A DNA stretch of 64,000 nucleotides from Aquimonas sp. GTDB lineage: Bacteria > Pseudomonadota > Gammaproteobacteria > Xanthomonadales > Xanthomonadaceae. Numbering within the stretch: the stretch's first letter is position 1; every line of letters begins with the position of its first letter. The position numbers were made by a program, and so were the translations under genes. The stretch is taken from assembly GCA_022241605.1 (NCBI GenBank), contig JAKOMQ010000005.1:91857-155856 (forward strand), written 5' to 3'. Positions 1-8,615 of the stretch are shown piece after piece. A model generated the notes under the pieces. That model searched no databases and was not told where the DNA came from. It worked only from the letters and a program-made list of their open reading frames with translations.

Positions 1-221
1 ACGGTGGCGACGGAGTATTGCTGCTCACCGACCTCTACGGCGCCTCGCCCAGCAACCTCGGCGCGCGGCTGGAGTCCACGCCGGTGCGGGTGCGACGGGT
101 GTCCGGCCTCAACTTGCCGATGTTGCTGCGGGTGCTCAACTACCCTGAGCAGGATCTCGACGCCCTCGCCGCGACCGCGGTGCAAGGCGCACGCAGCGGA
201 GTGATCAACGGCCATGCTTGA
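1..221 (+). CDS. PTS EIIA component, mannose family (C-terminal part)
   Basis: Partial gene entering from the left edge; about 72 residues remain, read in the frame that starts at base 3. The segment LLTDLYGASPSN followed by GLNLPMLLRVL is the typical C-terminal half of the mannose-type EIIA fold. The phosphorylated N-terminal histidine lies outside the window. The stop overlaps the start of the HPr gene by 8 bases, so the two are translationally coupled. With HPr and EI and no EIIB/EIIC in view, the set looks like a regulatory phospho-relay, as is common in Xanthomonas relatives, rather than a sugar importer. HPr kinase and rapZ would be expected just upstream, but that cannot be seen here. 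Confidence 0.88.
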   Translation, partial: GGDGVLLLTDLYGASPSNLGARLESTPVRVRRVSGLNLPMLLRVLNYPEQDLDALAATAVQGARSGVINGHA

Positions 222-483
222 GCGCGAACTGACCGTGGTGAACCGGCTGGGCCTGCACGCGCGGGCCTCGGCCAAGCTTGTACAGCTGCTCAGCGGATTC
301 AAGTCCAATGCCTTCCTGGTGGGTCGCGGCCGCGAGGTCAACGCCAAGAGCATCATGGGCGTGATGCTGCTCGCTGCCGCCCAAGGCAGCAATGTCCGCC
401 TGCGGGTTGACGGCCCCGACGAGGAAGCCGCGGCGGAGGCCGCGAGCGCGCTGTTCGCCCGCGGCTTCGACGAGGAGTGCTGA
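214..483 (+). CDS. ptsH: Phosphocarrier protein HPr
   Basis: 89 residues, the usual HPr length. The phospho-accepting histidine is His15 in the motif GLHARA. The regulatory serine is Ser46 in NAKSIMGV, the residue HPr kinase modifies in organisms that have it. HPr takes phosphate from enzyme I (518-2236) and passes it to EIIA. The ATG lies inside the end of the EIIA gene, an 8-base overlap that supports this start. The presence of both His15 and Ser46 suggests dual control by EI and an HPr kinase, although no kinase gene is in the window. Confidence 0.95.
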   Translation: MLERELTVVNRLGLHARASAKLVQLLSGFKSNAFLVGRGREVNAKSIMGVMLLAAAQGSNVRLRVDGPDEEAAAEAASALFARGFDEEC

Positions 484-517
484 GCGCCGTGGCCGCCAGA
501 AGCAGTGAGGGCAGCCC

Positions 518-2236
518 ATGCGCCTGCTGCTGAAGGGCCAGCCCGCCTCGCGCGGCATCGCGCTGGGCGTGGCCCACGTTCGCGAGCCGCTGATGCATGA
601 GGTCCGCGAGGAAACCCTGCCCGAGGGCGCGATCGAGCCCGAGATCGAGCGCCTGCACGCCGCCCTCGACATCGCTCGCGGCGAACTGCTGCAGATGCGC
701 GTACAGCTGCAGGGTGCACTTTCCCATGAGCTGGGCGAGTTCCTCGACATGCACCAGCTGCTGCTGGACGACCCCGAGCTGGTGCTGGGCATGGACGATC
801 TGATCCGCACCGCCCGCTACAGCGCCGACTACGCACTGAAACTCCAGCGCGACCGCCTGCTGGCAGTGTTTGACGGCATCGAGGACCCGTACCTGCGCTC
901 ACGCCGCGAGGACATCGAGCACGTACTGGGCCGGGTCTGGGCAGCCCTGCACCGCGGCCCCACCAGCCAGCTCGCCGGGCTCGCCGGAGAGGTGCTGGTC
1001 ACCGACACCATCGCCCCGGCCGAGCTCTCGCAGCTGACCCAGCGCGGGGTGGTGGCGGTGGTCACCGGTGCCGGCAGCGCACTCTCGCACAGCGCCATTC
1101 TTGCCCGCAGCCTGCACCTGCCGCTGGTGGTCGGCGCCCACGAGGCCCTGGCCGAGATCAACGACGGTGATGCCCTGCTGGTGGACGGCACTACCGGCGA
1201 AATCATCATCGAGCCCAACGCCGAGGACCTGCGCCGCTTCAAGCGCATCCGCCGCGAGGGCCAGCGCGAACGCCGCGAGCTGGAAAAACTGAAAGGCGCC
1301 GAGACGGTCACCCGCGACGGCGTGGAAATCCGCCTGTTGGCCAATGCGGAATCGCGCGCCGACGTCGACCGCGCCTACGCGCTTGGCGCCTCGGGCATCG
1401 GCCTCTACCGCACTGAGTTCCTGTTCATGCAGGGCCGATCAATCCCCGACGAGGAAGACCAGTTCCTGGTCTACCGGGACCTGGTGATGGGCATGCGCGG
1501 CCGCCCCGTTACCCTGCGCACCCTCGACCTCGGGGCCGACAAGGCCGACCGCTCCGGCATCGCGCTCAGCCATGAGCCCAACCCCGCACTTGGCCTGCGC
1601 GGGGTGCGTCTGTCGCTGTCGCAGCCCGGCCTGTTCCGCAGCCAGATCCGCGCCCTGCTGCGCGCCTCCGCCTACGGCAAGGTCAACATCCTGGTGCCGA
1701 TGGTCAGCTGCGTCGAAGAGGTCGACGTGGTTCGCCACCTGGTAGCGAGCTGCACCCGCGAGCTGGATGAGGAGGGTCACGCTGTCGCCAAACGGGTCAG
1801 CCTGGGCGTGATGATCGAAGTCCCGGCGGCGGCACTGGCCCTGCACAGCTTTGGCAAACGGCTCGATTTCCTCTCGATCGGCACCAACGATCTGGTGCAG
1901 TACCTGCTGGCGGTGGACCGCGGCAACGACGCGGTGGCCGATCGCGCCAGCCCGCTGCACCCGGCGGTGCTGCGGGTGGTGCGCGACGTGCTGCGGCATG
2001 GCCGCAAGCGCGGAATGCCGGTGTCGGTCTGCGGCGAAATGGCGGGAGATCCGGCCTATACGCGCCTGCTGCTGGCGCTCGGCCTGACCGAGTTCAGCCT
2101 GCACCCCGGCAACCTGCTCGAAGTGCGCCGGATCATCCGTGACTCCGACCTGGCTGAGCTGCAGCGTGGCCTGCCCCGCCTGCTGCGCGCGCATGACCGT
2201 GCAGGCATCGAGGCGGCGCTGCGCCTCATGGGCTGA
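518..2236 (+). CDS. ptsI: PTS enzyme I (phosphoenolpyruvate-protein phosphotransferase)
   Basis: 572 residues, the normal length of enzyme I without an extra GAF domain, so it is the ordinary EI rather than PtsP. The protein autophosphorylates from phosphoenolpyruvate and hands the phosphate to HPr. Visible landmarks are the N-terminal HPr-binding helices, the active histidine His191 in GSALSHSAILARS, the PEP-binding barrel with LYRTEFLFM and SIGTNDLVQY, and the catalytic Cys505 in VSVCGEMAGDP. It starts 34 bases after ptsH with a purine-rich GAGGGCAG before the ATG. It is the third gene of the EIIA-HPr-EI operon. No sugar-specific EIIBC follows. Confidence 0.95.
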   Translation: MRLLLKGQPASRGIALGVAHVREPLMHEVREETLPEGAIEPEIERLHAALDIARGELLQMRVQLQGALSHELGEFLDMHQLLLDDPELVLGMDDLIRTARYSADYALKLQRDRLLAVFDGIEDPYLRSRREDIEHVLGRVWAALHRGPTSQLAGLAGEVLVTDTIAPAELSQLTQRGVVAVVTGAGSALSHSAILARSLHLPLVVGAHEALAEINDGDALLVDGTTGEIIIEPNAEDLRRFKRIRREGQRERRELEKLKGAETVTRDGVEIRLLANAESRADVDRAYALGASGIGLYRTEFLFMQGRSIPDEEDQFLVYRDLVMGMRGRPVTLRTLDLGADKADRSGIALSHEPNPALGLRGVRLSLSQPGLFRSQIRALLRASAYGKVNILVPMVSCVEEVDVVRHLVASCTRELDEEGHAVAKRVSLGVMIEVPAAALALHSFGKRLDFLSIGTNDLVQYLLAVDRGNDAVADRASPLHPAVLRVVRDVLRHGRKRGMPVSVCGEMAGDPAYTRLLLALGLTEFSLHPGNLLEVRRIIRDSDLAELQRGLPRLLRAHDRAGIEAALRLMG

Positions 2237-2317
2237 GGCTCCGTAGCGGACTCGACGAGCGCGGAAACCCGCGGGCCAGATGAAAGGGCGCGCTGCACCA
2301 GCCGCAGCGTACCGGGT

Positions 2318-2842
2318 TCAATCTTCAACCAGCGAGCAGCCATAGCGCCGGCACCAGTCGACGGCGAGGCACATGCCCGCAGCGGAAATCGTTGGCCTGG
2401 ACGAACGATGCGCCACGACTGCCGCGCTGTCGAAACGCAGCAGGCGTGCCCGCCAGCGCAGGCGTGCCAGCCAAGGCAGCTGGCACAGCGGTGAGGGCGA
2501 TGGGTCGCGCTGCACACAGGGCGCCTGCAGCGCCTGCTCCCAGCCGAGGAAGTCGCTGTCGCTGAGCAGGCAGACCTGCAGCAGGGGCCGACCCGCCACA
2601 TCGAAGAAACGCAGGGCCTCGCGTGGGCCTTCGCTGGATAGCTCGCACAGCGCCTGCGCGCGTGCGGCACACAGGGCCAACCAGTCCGGCGGATGCTCGG
2701 GTCGCGCCAACTCGCGTCGGTACAGGCAGAGCACCGGACCCAGCGCAGCAAGACGCGGGCCCAGCGCGCCAACATCGAAAGCCGAAGTCGCCGACTCTGC
2801 GAACGGAGTCGACATCGGCAGCAGCGGAGCGTCGGCCCACAT
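2318..2842 (-). CDS. HemS/ChuX-like haem-utilisation domain protein (putative)
   Basis: 174 residues from the ATG at 2842, only 9 bases after hemP, so the two are probably one transcript. Two segments resemble one half of the HemS/HmuS haem-handling fold: LAALGPVLCLYRREL near residues 30-45, and ALRFFDVAGRPLLQV followed by SDFLGWEQAL near residues 95-125. HemS proteins are duplicated, about 340 residues; this is a single, diverged half, closer in size to ChuX/HutX. I infer a cytoplasmic haem-binding or trafficking role. The family call rests on short motifs and the hemP neighbour. An alternative ATG at 2815 lacks a ribosome-binding site. Confidence 0.55.
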   Translation of the reverse strand: MWADAPLLPMSTPFAESATSAFDVGALGPRLAALGPVLCLYRRELARPEHPPDWLALCAARAQALCELSSEGPREALRFFDVAGRPLLQVCLLSDSDFLGWEQALQAPCVQRDPSPSPLCQLPWLARLRWRARLLRFDSAAVVAHRSSRPTISAAGMCLAVDWCRRYGCSLVED

Positions 2843-2851
2843 GCGTCTGGC

Positions 2852-3049
2852 CTATTTGGTCAGGATCAGCTTGTCGTTCTGGGTCAGCCGAAGCCGATAC
2901 TCCTGGCCGGCGTGCTCGATGCGCAGCTCGCGCCCACCCTGCAGCAGGGTCTGGCTGTCGATACGGGAAGGTGCGGCCTGGGCGGCAAACATCGGCGTGG
3001 CCGAACTCGGGCGGTTCGCGGAATCGGAACAACGGACTTCGATGCGCAT
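2852..3049 (-). CDS. hemP: Haemin uptake protein HemP
   Basis: 65 residues. The C-terminal two-thirds carry the HemP signature: IDSQTLLQGGRELRIEHAG, then YRLRLTQNDKLILTK. HemP is a small cytoplasmic protein found next to haem-receptor genes and needed for their iron-responsive expression in some bacteria. The start at 3049 is set by GGAGAG upstream on the minus strand. A strong partial Fur box lies about 56-74 bases upstream. Larger open frames run through this region, but only this segment matches a family. No TonB-dependent receptor gene is adjacent; the next gene is the HemS-like one. Confidence 0.85.
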   Translation of the reverse strand: MRIEVRCSDSANRPSSATPMFAAQAAPSRIDSQTLLQGGRELRIEHAGQEYRLRLTQNDKLILTK

Positions 3050-3104
3050 TTCGACTCTCCGGTGGGGATCTTGGGCGCCGACGGCGACGCCACGCGCTCC
3101 ATTT

Positions 3105-3123
3105 GATAATGATTCGCGTTTGC
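3105..3123 (-). promoter_or_regulatory. Putative Fur box upstream of hemP
   Basis: The plus strand reads GATAATGATTCGCGTTTGC. It matches the 19-base Fur consensus GATAATGATAATCATTATC at 13 positions, including all nine of the left half. It lies between divergent hemP and metF, 56-74 bases upstream of the hemP start, so iron repression of hemP is the likely purpose. Confidence 0.65.
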
Positions 3124-3195
3124 GGTCAAGCCCGGTAGGCAGGTGCGATCCGAGCGGATATGCTTTCCCACCTCTCCATCGCGATAGAGCGATAA

Positions 3196-4035
3196 ATGCC
3201 CGCCCTGCCCTCCCTCTCGTTTGAATTCTTCCCACCCAAGACCGACGAACAGCGCCAGCAGCTGGAGCGCACCGTCGAGAAACTGAAACCGCTTGCGCCG
3301 CGCTTCGTTTCGGTGACTTTCGGGGCCGGTGGCTCCACCCTGTCCTATACGCCGGACGCAGTGCGTGGCCTGCGCAAGCAGCATGGCCTGGATGCGGCCC
3401 CGCATCTGTCATGCATGGGTGGCACCCGCGAGGAGATCGGCAGCCTGCTGCAGGCTTATGCCGAGGACGGCTGCACACGACTGGTGGCGCTGCGCGGCGA
3501 CCTGCCCTCGGGCATGGCCCGTCCCGGCGACTTCCGCTACGCCACCGAGCTGGTGGAGTTCATCCGCGCCGAGACCGGGCAGCGCTTCCATGTGGAGGTG
3601 GCCGCCTACCCGGAGGTGCATCCACAGGCGGACGACGCGTTTGCCGACCTCAAGCACTTCTGCACCAAGGTCCGCGCCGGCGCCGATTCAGCGATCACCC
3701 AGTACTTCTACAACCCGGATGCGTACTTCGCGTTCGTGCGCGCGGTCCGCCGCGAGGGCATCGAGGTGCCGGTGATCCCGGGCATCATGCCGATTTCAAA
3801 CTACAGCCAGCTCAAGCGCTTCTCGGAGATGTGCGGGGCGGAGATCCCGCGCTGGATCGCCCGCCGCCTGCAGGCCTACGGCGACGATGCCGCCAGCCTG
3901 CGCGAATTCGCCGCCGACGTGGTGGCGGCACTGTGCCGACGCCTGATCGACGAGGGCGCACCGGAGCTGCACTTCTACACTCTCAACCTGGCGCGCCCCA
4001 CGCTTGCCGTGCTGGAGCGGCTGCGCGCGGCCTGA
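3196..4035 (+). CDS. metF: 5,10-methylenetetrahydrofolate reductase
   Basis: 279 residues, within the usual size of bacterial MetF. The enzyme reduces 5,10-methylene-THF to 5-methyl-THF with NAD(P)H and FAD, supplying the methyl group for methionine synthesis. The N-terminal LSFEFFPPKTDEQRQQ and FVSVTFGAGGST, the central CMGGTREEIGSLL, LRGDLP, and the SAITQYFYNPDAYF and IPGIMPISNY segments all follow the TIM-barrel family pattern. It stands alone, divergent from hemP and convergent with phoU. No SAH or SAM riboswitch fold was recognised in the short leader. Confidence 0.95.
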   Translation: MPALPSLSFEFFPPKTDEQRQQLERTVEKLKPLAPRFVSVTFGAGGSTLSYTPDAVRGLRKQHGLDAAPHLSCMGGTREEIGSLLQAYAEDGCTRLVALRGDLPSGMARPGDFRYATELVEFIRAETGQRFHVEVAAYPEVHPQADDAFADLKHFCTKVRAGADSAITQYFYNPDAYFAFVRAVRREGIEVPVIPGIMPISNYSQLKRFSEMCGAEIPRWIARRLQAYGDDAASLREFAADVVAALCRRLIDEGAPELHFYTLNLARPTLAVLERLRAA

Positions 4036-4058
4036 AGGCAGAGTCCACTTCAGGCCGC
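4027..4058. terminator. Bidirectional hairpin between metF and phoU
   Basis: A perfect 10-base inverted repeat, GCGGCCTGAA at 4027-4036 and TTCAGGCCGC at 4049-4058, spans the 14-base gap and includes both stop codons. It fits a shared terminator for the convergent genes, though it lacks a clear T tract on either side. Confidence 0.5.
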
Positions 4059-4766
4059 GCCCTCTGCACGCTCCAGCTGGGCCTTGGGGTGGCGTATATC
4101 GCGCCCCTCGACCAGATAGAACACGTAGCCGGCGATGTTCTTGGCGTGGTCGCCGATGCGCTCCAGCGACTTCAGCGCGAAGATCGCCTGCACCCCGGCC
4201 GGCACCGATTCCGGCGCGGCCTCCATCAGCGCGGTGAGCTGGCGCACGCTGGCCTTGTAGGCTGAATCCAGCCGATCATCGTCGCGGCGGATCCGCTCCG
4301 CAAGGCCCAGGTCCAGTCGCACCAGGGCATCCAGCGCTCCGCGCAGCATGGCGCCGGCGATCCGCGCCATGCCGGCGATCTCGCTGATCATCGGCACGTC
4401 CATGCGGTCGCCGGTGTGCTCAACCAAGGCCAGCGACACCCGCGCCAGCTTCTTGGACTCGTCGCCAATGCGCTCCAGATCGTTGACCGTCTTCGACAGG
4501 GTCAGGATGGTGCGCAGGTCCACGCCCAGCGGTGCGCGCAGGGCGATCAACTGGGCGATCTCCTGATCGGCGCGCAGCTCGTAGCGATCAACCTGACGAT
4601 CGCCGGCCACCACCTGCTCGGCCAGCCGGGCGTCACCCTGCTCGATGCAGCGCATGCCAAGACGCAGCTGCTCCTCGACCGCGCCACCCATCTTGATGAC
4701 AAGGTCGCGCAGGGTTGCCAGCTCCTCGTCGAACTTCTTCAGCGTGTGTCCGCCTGCCAGCGCCAT
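4050..4766 (-). CDS. phoU: Phosphate-specific transport system accessory protein PhoU
   Basis: 238 residues. PhoU is a cytoplasmic all-helical protein that links the Pst transporter to PhoR and restrains phosphate signalling. The protein has the expected internal duplication of a three-helix bundle. The metal-binding E/D-rich helices are visible in ERIGDESKKLARVS (first half) and ERIGDHAKNIAGYVFYLVEG (second half). It is the last gene of pstSCAB-phoU, 29 bases after pstB on the minus strand. The stop lies inside a hairpin shared with metF. Confidence 0.95.
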   Translation of the reverse strand: MALAGGHTLKKFDEELATLRDLVIKMGGAVEEQLRLGMRCIEQGDARLAEQVVAGDRQVDRYELRADQEIAQLIALRAPLGVDLRTILTLSKTVNDLERIGDESKKLARVSLALVEHTGDRMDVPMISEIAGMARIAGAMLRGALDALVRLDLGLAERIRRDDDRLDSAYKASVRQLTALMEAAPESVPAGVQAIFALKSLERIGDHAKNIAGYVFYLVEGRDIRHPKAQLERAEGAA

Positions 4767-4795
4767 GCCTGTCCTTCGTTCCTGCCCGACACGCC

Positions 4796-5620
4796 TCAGC
4801 CGAAGCGCCCGGTGATGTAATTCTCGGTTTCCTTGCGCGCCGGCCGGGTGAACACCTGATCGGTCTCACCAAACTCGACCACGCTGCCAAGGTACATGAA
4901 GGCCGTGAAGCGCGACACGCGGCCAGCCTGCTGCATGTTGTGGGTGACGATCAGTACCGACACCGAACGGGCGAGGCCGGTGATCAGCTCCTCGATGTTG
5001 GCGGTGGCCATCGGGTCCAGCGCCGAGGTGGGCTCGTCGAACAGCAGGATCTCCGGCTCGGTGGCCAACGCGCGGGCGATGCACAGGCGCTGCTGCTGGC
5101 CTCCGGAGAGACTGGTGCCCGGCGCATCCAGCCGGTCCTTCACTTCGTCCCACAGCGCAGCGTCGCGCAGCGCCCGCTCGACGCGCTCGGCAAGCACCCG
5201 CGGGCGCCGCTCACCGCTGACCCGCAGGCCGTACGCCACGTTGTCGAACACCGATTTCGGGAACGGATTGGGCTTCTGGAACACCATGCCGATACGCAGC
5301 CGGGTCTCGATCGGGTCGACCGCCGGCGAAAGCAGATCGATATCGTCGGGATAGAGGCGGATCTCGCCGCCGTAGCGATTGCCGGGATACAGATCGTGCA
5401 GGCGATTGAAGCAGCGCAGCAGGGTCGACTTGCCGCAGCCGGAGGGCCCGATCAGGGCGGTCACCTCGTTCGCCACCACCGGCAGGTCGATGCCGTTCAG
5501 CGCCTGGAACCCGCCGTAGTGGAAGGACAGTGCGCGCACATCCGCCTTGAGCGCGCGGCCCTGCACGCAGTCGGGCAATCCGGGGCGGGTCGAAGGTGGC
5601 AGGTTCATGCGGAAGCTCAC
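4796..5620 (-). CDS. pstB: Phosphate ABC transporter ATP-binding protein PstB
   Basis: 274 residues from a GTG start at 5620 that overlaps the pstA stop by four bases (GTGA). An ATG four codons inside is the alternative. PstB is the ATPase of the high-affinity phosphate importer. Walker A is GPSGCGKS at residues 58-65, the ABC signature is LSGGQQQRL, and Walker B is [13 protein letters not shown]. The H-loop is [11 protein letters not shown], the typical PstB form. The C-terminal [24 protein letters not shown] is the usual PstB tail. Confidence 0.96.
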   Translation of the reverse strand: MSFRMNLPPSTRPGLPDCVQGRALKADVRALSFHYGGFQALNGIDLPVVANEVTALIGPSGCGKSTLLRCFNRLHDLYPGNRYGGEIRLYPDDIDLLSPAVDPIETRLRIGMVFQKPNPFPKSVFDNVAYGLRVSGERRPRVLAERVERALRDAALWDEVKDRLDAPGTSLSGGQQQRLCIARALATEPEILLFDEPTSALDPMATANIEELITGLARSVSVLIVTHNMQQAGRVSRFTAFMYLGSVVEFGETDQVFTRPARKETENYITGRFG

Positions 5621-6537
5621 CAGCTGAGGCGGCGGCGGGCGCGTGCGCGCAGCCAGATGGCTAGGCCATTCATGGCCAGGGTCATCAGGATCAGGACCAC
5701 GGCAGCTGCGGCGGCATTGGCCTGAAAGGCCGGATCCGGTCGCGACAGCCAGTTGAAGATCTGCAGCGGCAGCGCGGTGAACGGCGCCGCCAGCCAGTCA
5801 GCGTTGACGAAAGGCGGCTGCGCTGTCGCCGGCGCCGGCGGAAGGAAGGCGATGAAGGTGAGCGCACCCAGGGTGATCAGCGGCGCGGTCTCGCCGATGG
5901 CCCGCGACAGGCCAAGGATCACACCGGTCAGGATGCCGGCGCCCGAATAGGGCAGCACGTGATGCCAGACTGTCTGCCAACGGCTGGCGCCGAGGCCATA
6001 TGACGCCTCGCGCACTTCGCCCGGCACCGCGCGGATCGCCTCGCGGGTTGTCACGATCACGATCGGCAGGATCAGCAGAGCCAACGCCAGGCCGGCGCTC
6101 AGCACGCTCTGGCCCATGCCAAACCGGTGCACGAACAGGCCCAACGCCAGCAGTCCGTAAAGGATCGAGGGCACGCCCGCGAGGTTGCTGACGTTGATCT
6201 CGATAAGGTCAGACAGGCGATTGCGCGGCGCGTACTCCTCCAGATACACGCCTGCGGCCACGCCCACCGGCACGGCCGCCAGTGCGGCCACCAGCATCAG
6301 CAGGGCCGAGCCGACCCAGGCCGGCAGGATGCCCGCCTGCTCGGCAAACCGTGAGGGATAGGCCAGCAGGAAGTCAGGCCGCAGCCGCGGCATGCCGTCG
6401 AGCAGCAGCTGCAGGAACAGCGCCGCCAGCACCAGCAGGGCCACCAGCAGTGCGACCACCCCGCAGGCTTCGAACAGCAGGTCGCGCAGGCGCGCGCGCG
6501 CACCCAGCCGCTGCAGCTGCTCCGGCGACAGGCGCAT
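5617..6537 (-). CDS. pstA: Phosphate ABC transporter permease PstA
   Basis: 306 residues from the ATG at 6537, which shares one base with the pstC stop (TGATG). A longer open frame continues upstream through pstC but is not protein-like there. This is one of the two membrane subunits of the phosphate channel. It has an N-terminal membrane helix near residues 25-45 and then five or six further helices. The coupling loop is [21 protein letters not shown]. The [11 protein letters not shown] segment is typical of PstA. The stop overlaps the GTG start of pstB. Confidence 0.94.
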   Translation of the reverse strand: MRLSPEQLQRLGARARLRDLLFEACGVVALLVALLVLAALFLQLLLDGMPRLRPDFLLAYPSRFAEQAGILPAWVGSALLMLVAALAAVPVGVAAGVYLEEYAPRNRLSDLIEINVSNLAGVPSILYGLLALGLFVHRFGMGQSVLSAGLALALLILPIVIVTTREAIRAVPGEVREASYGLGASRWQTVWHHVLPYSGAGILTGVILGLSRAIGETAPLITLGALTFIAFLPPAPATAQPPFVNADWLAAPFTALPLQIFNWLSRPDPAFQANAAAAAVVLILMTLAMNGLAIWLRARARRRLSW

Positions 6538-7472
6538 CAGTAGGGCTCCCGGAAGCGCAGCCGCACCCACTGGCCGACCAGGTTGAAGGCCAGGGTCATC
6601 AAGAACAGCGCGAGGCCGGCGGCGAAGATGCTCTGGTAGCCGATCGAGCCCTGCGGCAGGTCGCCCATCGCCACCTGCACGATGTAGGCGGTGACGGTGG
6701 CGGCCGACTCGGTGGGGTCGAAGCTGAAGTTCGGCTGCTGGCCGGCGGCAATCGCCACCACCATGGTCTCGCCCACCGCGCGGGAGGCAGCGAGGATGCA
6801 GGCGGCGACAACCCCCGACACCGCTGCCGGCAGCACCACGGTCAGCGAAGTTCGCATCCGTCCGGCGCCCAGCGCATAGGCCGCCTCGCGCAGCTCCATC
6901 GGCACTGCGCGCAGCGCATCCTCGGACAACGAGCTCACATAGGGCACCACCATCACCCCCAGCACCAAGCCGGCGCTGAGCATGTTGAAGCCGGGCAGGC
7001 CGGGGATCAGCTTCTGCAGCAGCGGGGTCACGAACAGCAGGGCGAAGTAACCGAACACCACGGTCGGCATGCCGGCCAGCAGCTCCAGCACCGGCTTGAC
7101 CCGCTCGCGCACGCGGGCGTTCGCGAACTCGCTCAGGTACACCGCCAGCAGGATGCCAAGCGGCACCGCCACCGCCATCGCCACCAGGCTGGTGGTCAGG
7201 GTGCCGGCGAGAAGCGCCCAGATGCCGAACCGGGGCTGCTCGAACAGCGGGCTCCACTGGGTGGAGCCCAGGAATTCCGACAGCGACACCTGGGCGAAGA
7301 AGGGAGCGGACTCCACCACCAGCACGGCGACGATGGCCACGGTGACGCCTACTGCGACCAGTGCCGCCAGCAGCAGCAAACGCTCTACCAAGCCCTCCAG
7401 CAGGCGCTGGCGCTGGCGAAACGCGCGTCGACGGGCGCAGGCATCGACCGGGTCGGGCGCGAGGGGCCTCAT
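6537..7472 (-). CDS. pstC: Phosphate ABC transporter permease PstC
   Basis: 311 residues. Together with PstA it forms the inner-membrane phosphate pathway. The N-terminal membrane helix (residues 28-52) is followed by the periplasmic stretch VSLSEFLGSTQWSP, then five helices. The EAA coupling loop is REAAYALGAGRMRTSLTVV, and SRAVGETMVVAIAAG is the usual PstC motif near the phosphate path. The ATG at 7472 overlaps the pstS stop by four bases (ATGA), which fixes the start. The third member of this operon, pstA, follows with a one-base overlap. Confidence 0.95.
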   Translation of the reverse strand: MRPLAPDPVDACARRRAFRQRQRLLEGLVERLLLLAALVAVGVTVAIVAVLVVESAPFFAQVSLSEFLGSTQWSPLFEQPRFGIWALLAGTLTTSLVAMAVAVPLGILLAVYLSEFANARVRERVKPVLELLAGMPTVVFGYFALLFVTPLLQKLIPGLPGFNMLSAGLVLGVMVVPYVSSLSEDALRAVPMELREAAYALGAGRMRTSLTVVLPAAVSGVVAACILAASRAVGETMVVAIAAGQQPNFSFDPTESAATVTAYIVQVAMGDLPQGSIGYQSIFAAGLALFLMTLAFNLVGQWVRLRFREPY

Positions 7473-8404
7473 CTGTCTGCTCCTGCAAGCGCGACGCGCA
7501 GCTGTGCCTGCGCTTGCGCATAGCCCGCGTCAGGCAAAGGCACGAAGCCAACCGACGCCGCCGCTGTCGGCGCCTGCTCCAGCGCCTCCATCAGGAACTT
7601 GCCGAAAGTCGGCTCCGCCCGCAGCCGCGCCAGGTTGACATACAGGTACATCGGCCTGACGAAAGGATAGCTCCCATCGCGGATGCTTTCCGGGCTTGGC
7701 ATTACCGGCTGCGGCGCGCCCTCGCCGCGCACCGCCAAGGCGCGCAGCTGGTTGGCATTCTGGCGGTAGTAGGAAAGACCGAAAAAGCCCAGCGCACCTG
7801 GCGCCTGCGCCACTCCCAGCACCAGCACGTTGTCCGATTCGCTGGCGGTGTAGTCGCTGCGGCTGGAGCGGGCGCGGCCGTTCACCGCGCGGGTGAAGTA
7901 ATCGAAGGTGCCGGAATCGGCGCCGGGGCCGAACAGCAGAAGCGGACGTTCGGGAAACCGCGGATCCACCTGATTCCACTGCAGCACCCGCCGCTCGGAT
8001 TCCACGGCCCAGATCCGCCGCAGCTGCGACAGATCCAAGGCATCCACCCAATCAGTCTCGGGGTGCACCACCAGGGTGATCGCATCCAGGGCCAGCTGCA
8101 GCTCAAGAAACTCGATGCCGGCAGCCATGCAGGCCGCCCGCTCGGTGTCCACGATGCGACGCGAGGCGTTTGCAAGATCCAGCTCGCCGCGGCAGAAGCG
8201 ACTGAAGCCGCCGCCAGTGCCGGAGACACCCAGTGCGATCCGAACCTCGCCTCGATGCCGGCGCTGGTAGTTTTCCGCCAGCGCTTCCAGCAGCGGGTAG
8301 ACCGTGCTCGAGCCGTCCACGCGCAGCAGCCCGGGCAGCGGCTCTCGCGTGCAGCCGGCAAGGCAAAGCAGCAGCAGGGGCAGCAGCAGGCTGCACCGGG
8401 CCAT
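7469..8404 (-). CDS. pstS: Phosphate-binding lipoprotein PstS
   Basis: 311 residues from the ATG at 8404, preceded by GGAGAG at good spacing; a longer frame upstream has no such site. It captures phosphate in the periplasm for PstCAB. The signal peptide ends in a lipobox LAGC (Cys18), so it is anchored as a lipoprotein. Binding-pocket motifs follow the family: DGSSTVYPLLEALAENY, then VSGTGGGFSRFCRGELD, and GADSGTFDYFTRAV. It is the first gene of pstSCAB-phoU and has a PHO box about 100 bases upstream. Confidence 0.94.
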   Translation of the reverse strand: MARCSLLLPLLLLCLAGCTREPLPGLLRVDGSSTVYPLLEALAENYQRRHRGEVRIALGVSGTGGGFSRFCRGELDLANASRRIVDTERAACMAAGIEFLELQLALDAITLVVHPETDWVDALDLSQLRRIWAVESERRVLQWNQVDPRFPERPLLLFGPGADSGTFDYFTRAVNGRARSSRSDYTASESDNVLVLGVAQAPGALGFFGLSYYRQNANQLRALAVRGEGAPQPVMPSPESIRDGSYPFVRPMYLYVNLARLRAEPTFGKFLMEALEQAPTAAASVGFVPLPDAGYAQAQAQLRVALAGADR

Positions 8405-8502
8405 CGGTACTCTCCGGAAACGTGGTTCGGCGCAGCCGCGCCGGACGGGCCCTGCCTGCGCCAACGACGCAGTCCGGGGAGTGCACACTTTATTTCACTT
8501 GA

Positions 8503-8520
8503 ATGACAGTGGGATGACAC
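8503..8520 (-). promoter_or_regulatory. PHO box of the pst operon
   Basis: On the minus strand two direct TGTCAT copies lie 11 bases apart (TGTCATCCCACTGTCAT), the exact spacing of a PhoB-binding PHO box. An AT-rich stretch (GTGAAATAAAG) about ten bases downstream can serve as the -10 region. The site is about 100 bases before the pstS start, so phosphate-starvation control is expected. Confidence 0.8.
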
Positions 8521-8615
8521 CCTTGAGCCTCGAAGCAATCACCCCGACACTCGTAGGGTGACCAAGGCGCAGAGCGACCCTGCCACACCCCTTCTGCACC
8601 CGATCTCCGAGGCGA

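Noticed and set aside
3061..3195. SAH or SAM riboswitch before metF
   Set aside because: The leader is short and occupied by a Fur box; no matching conserved core was found.
5617..7551. A 644-codon frame fusing pstA to upstream sequence
   Set aside because: The upstream part is another frame of pstC. The pstA start at 6537 shares a base with the pstC stop.
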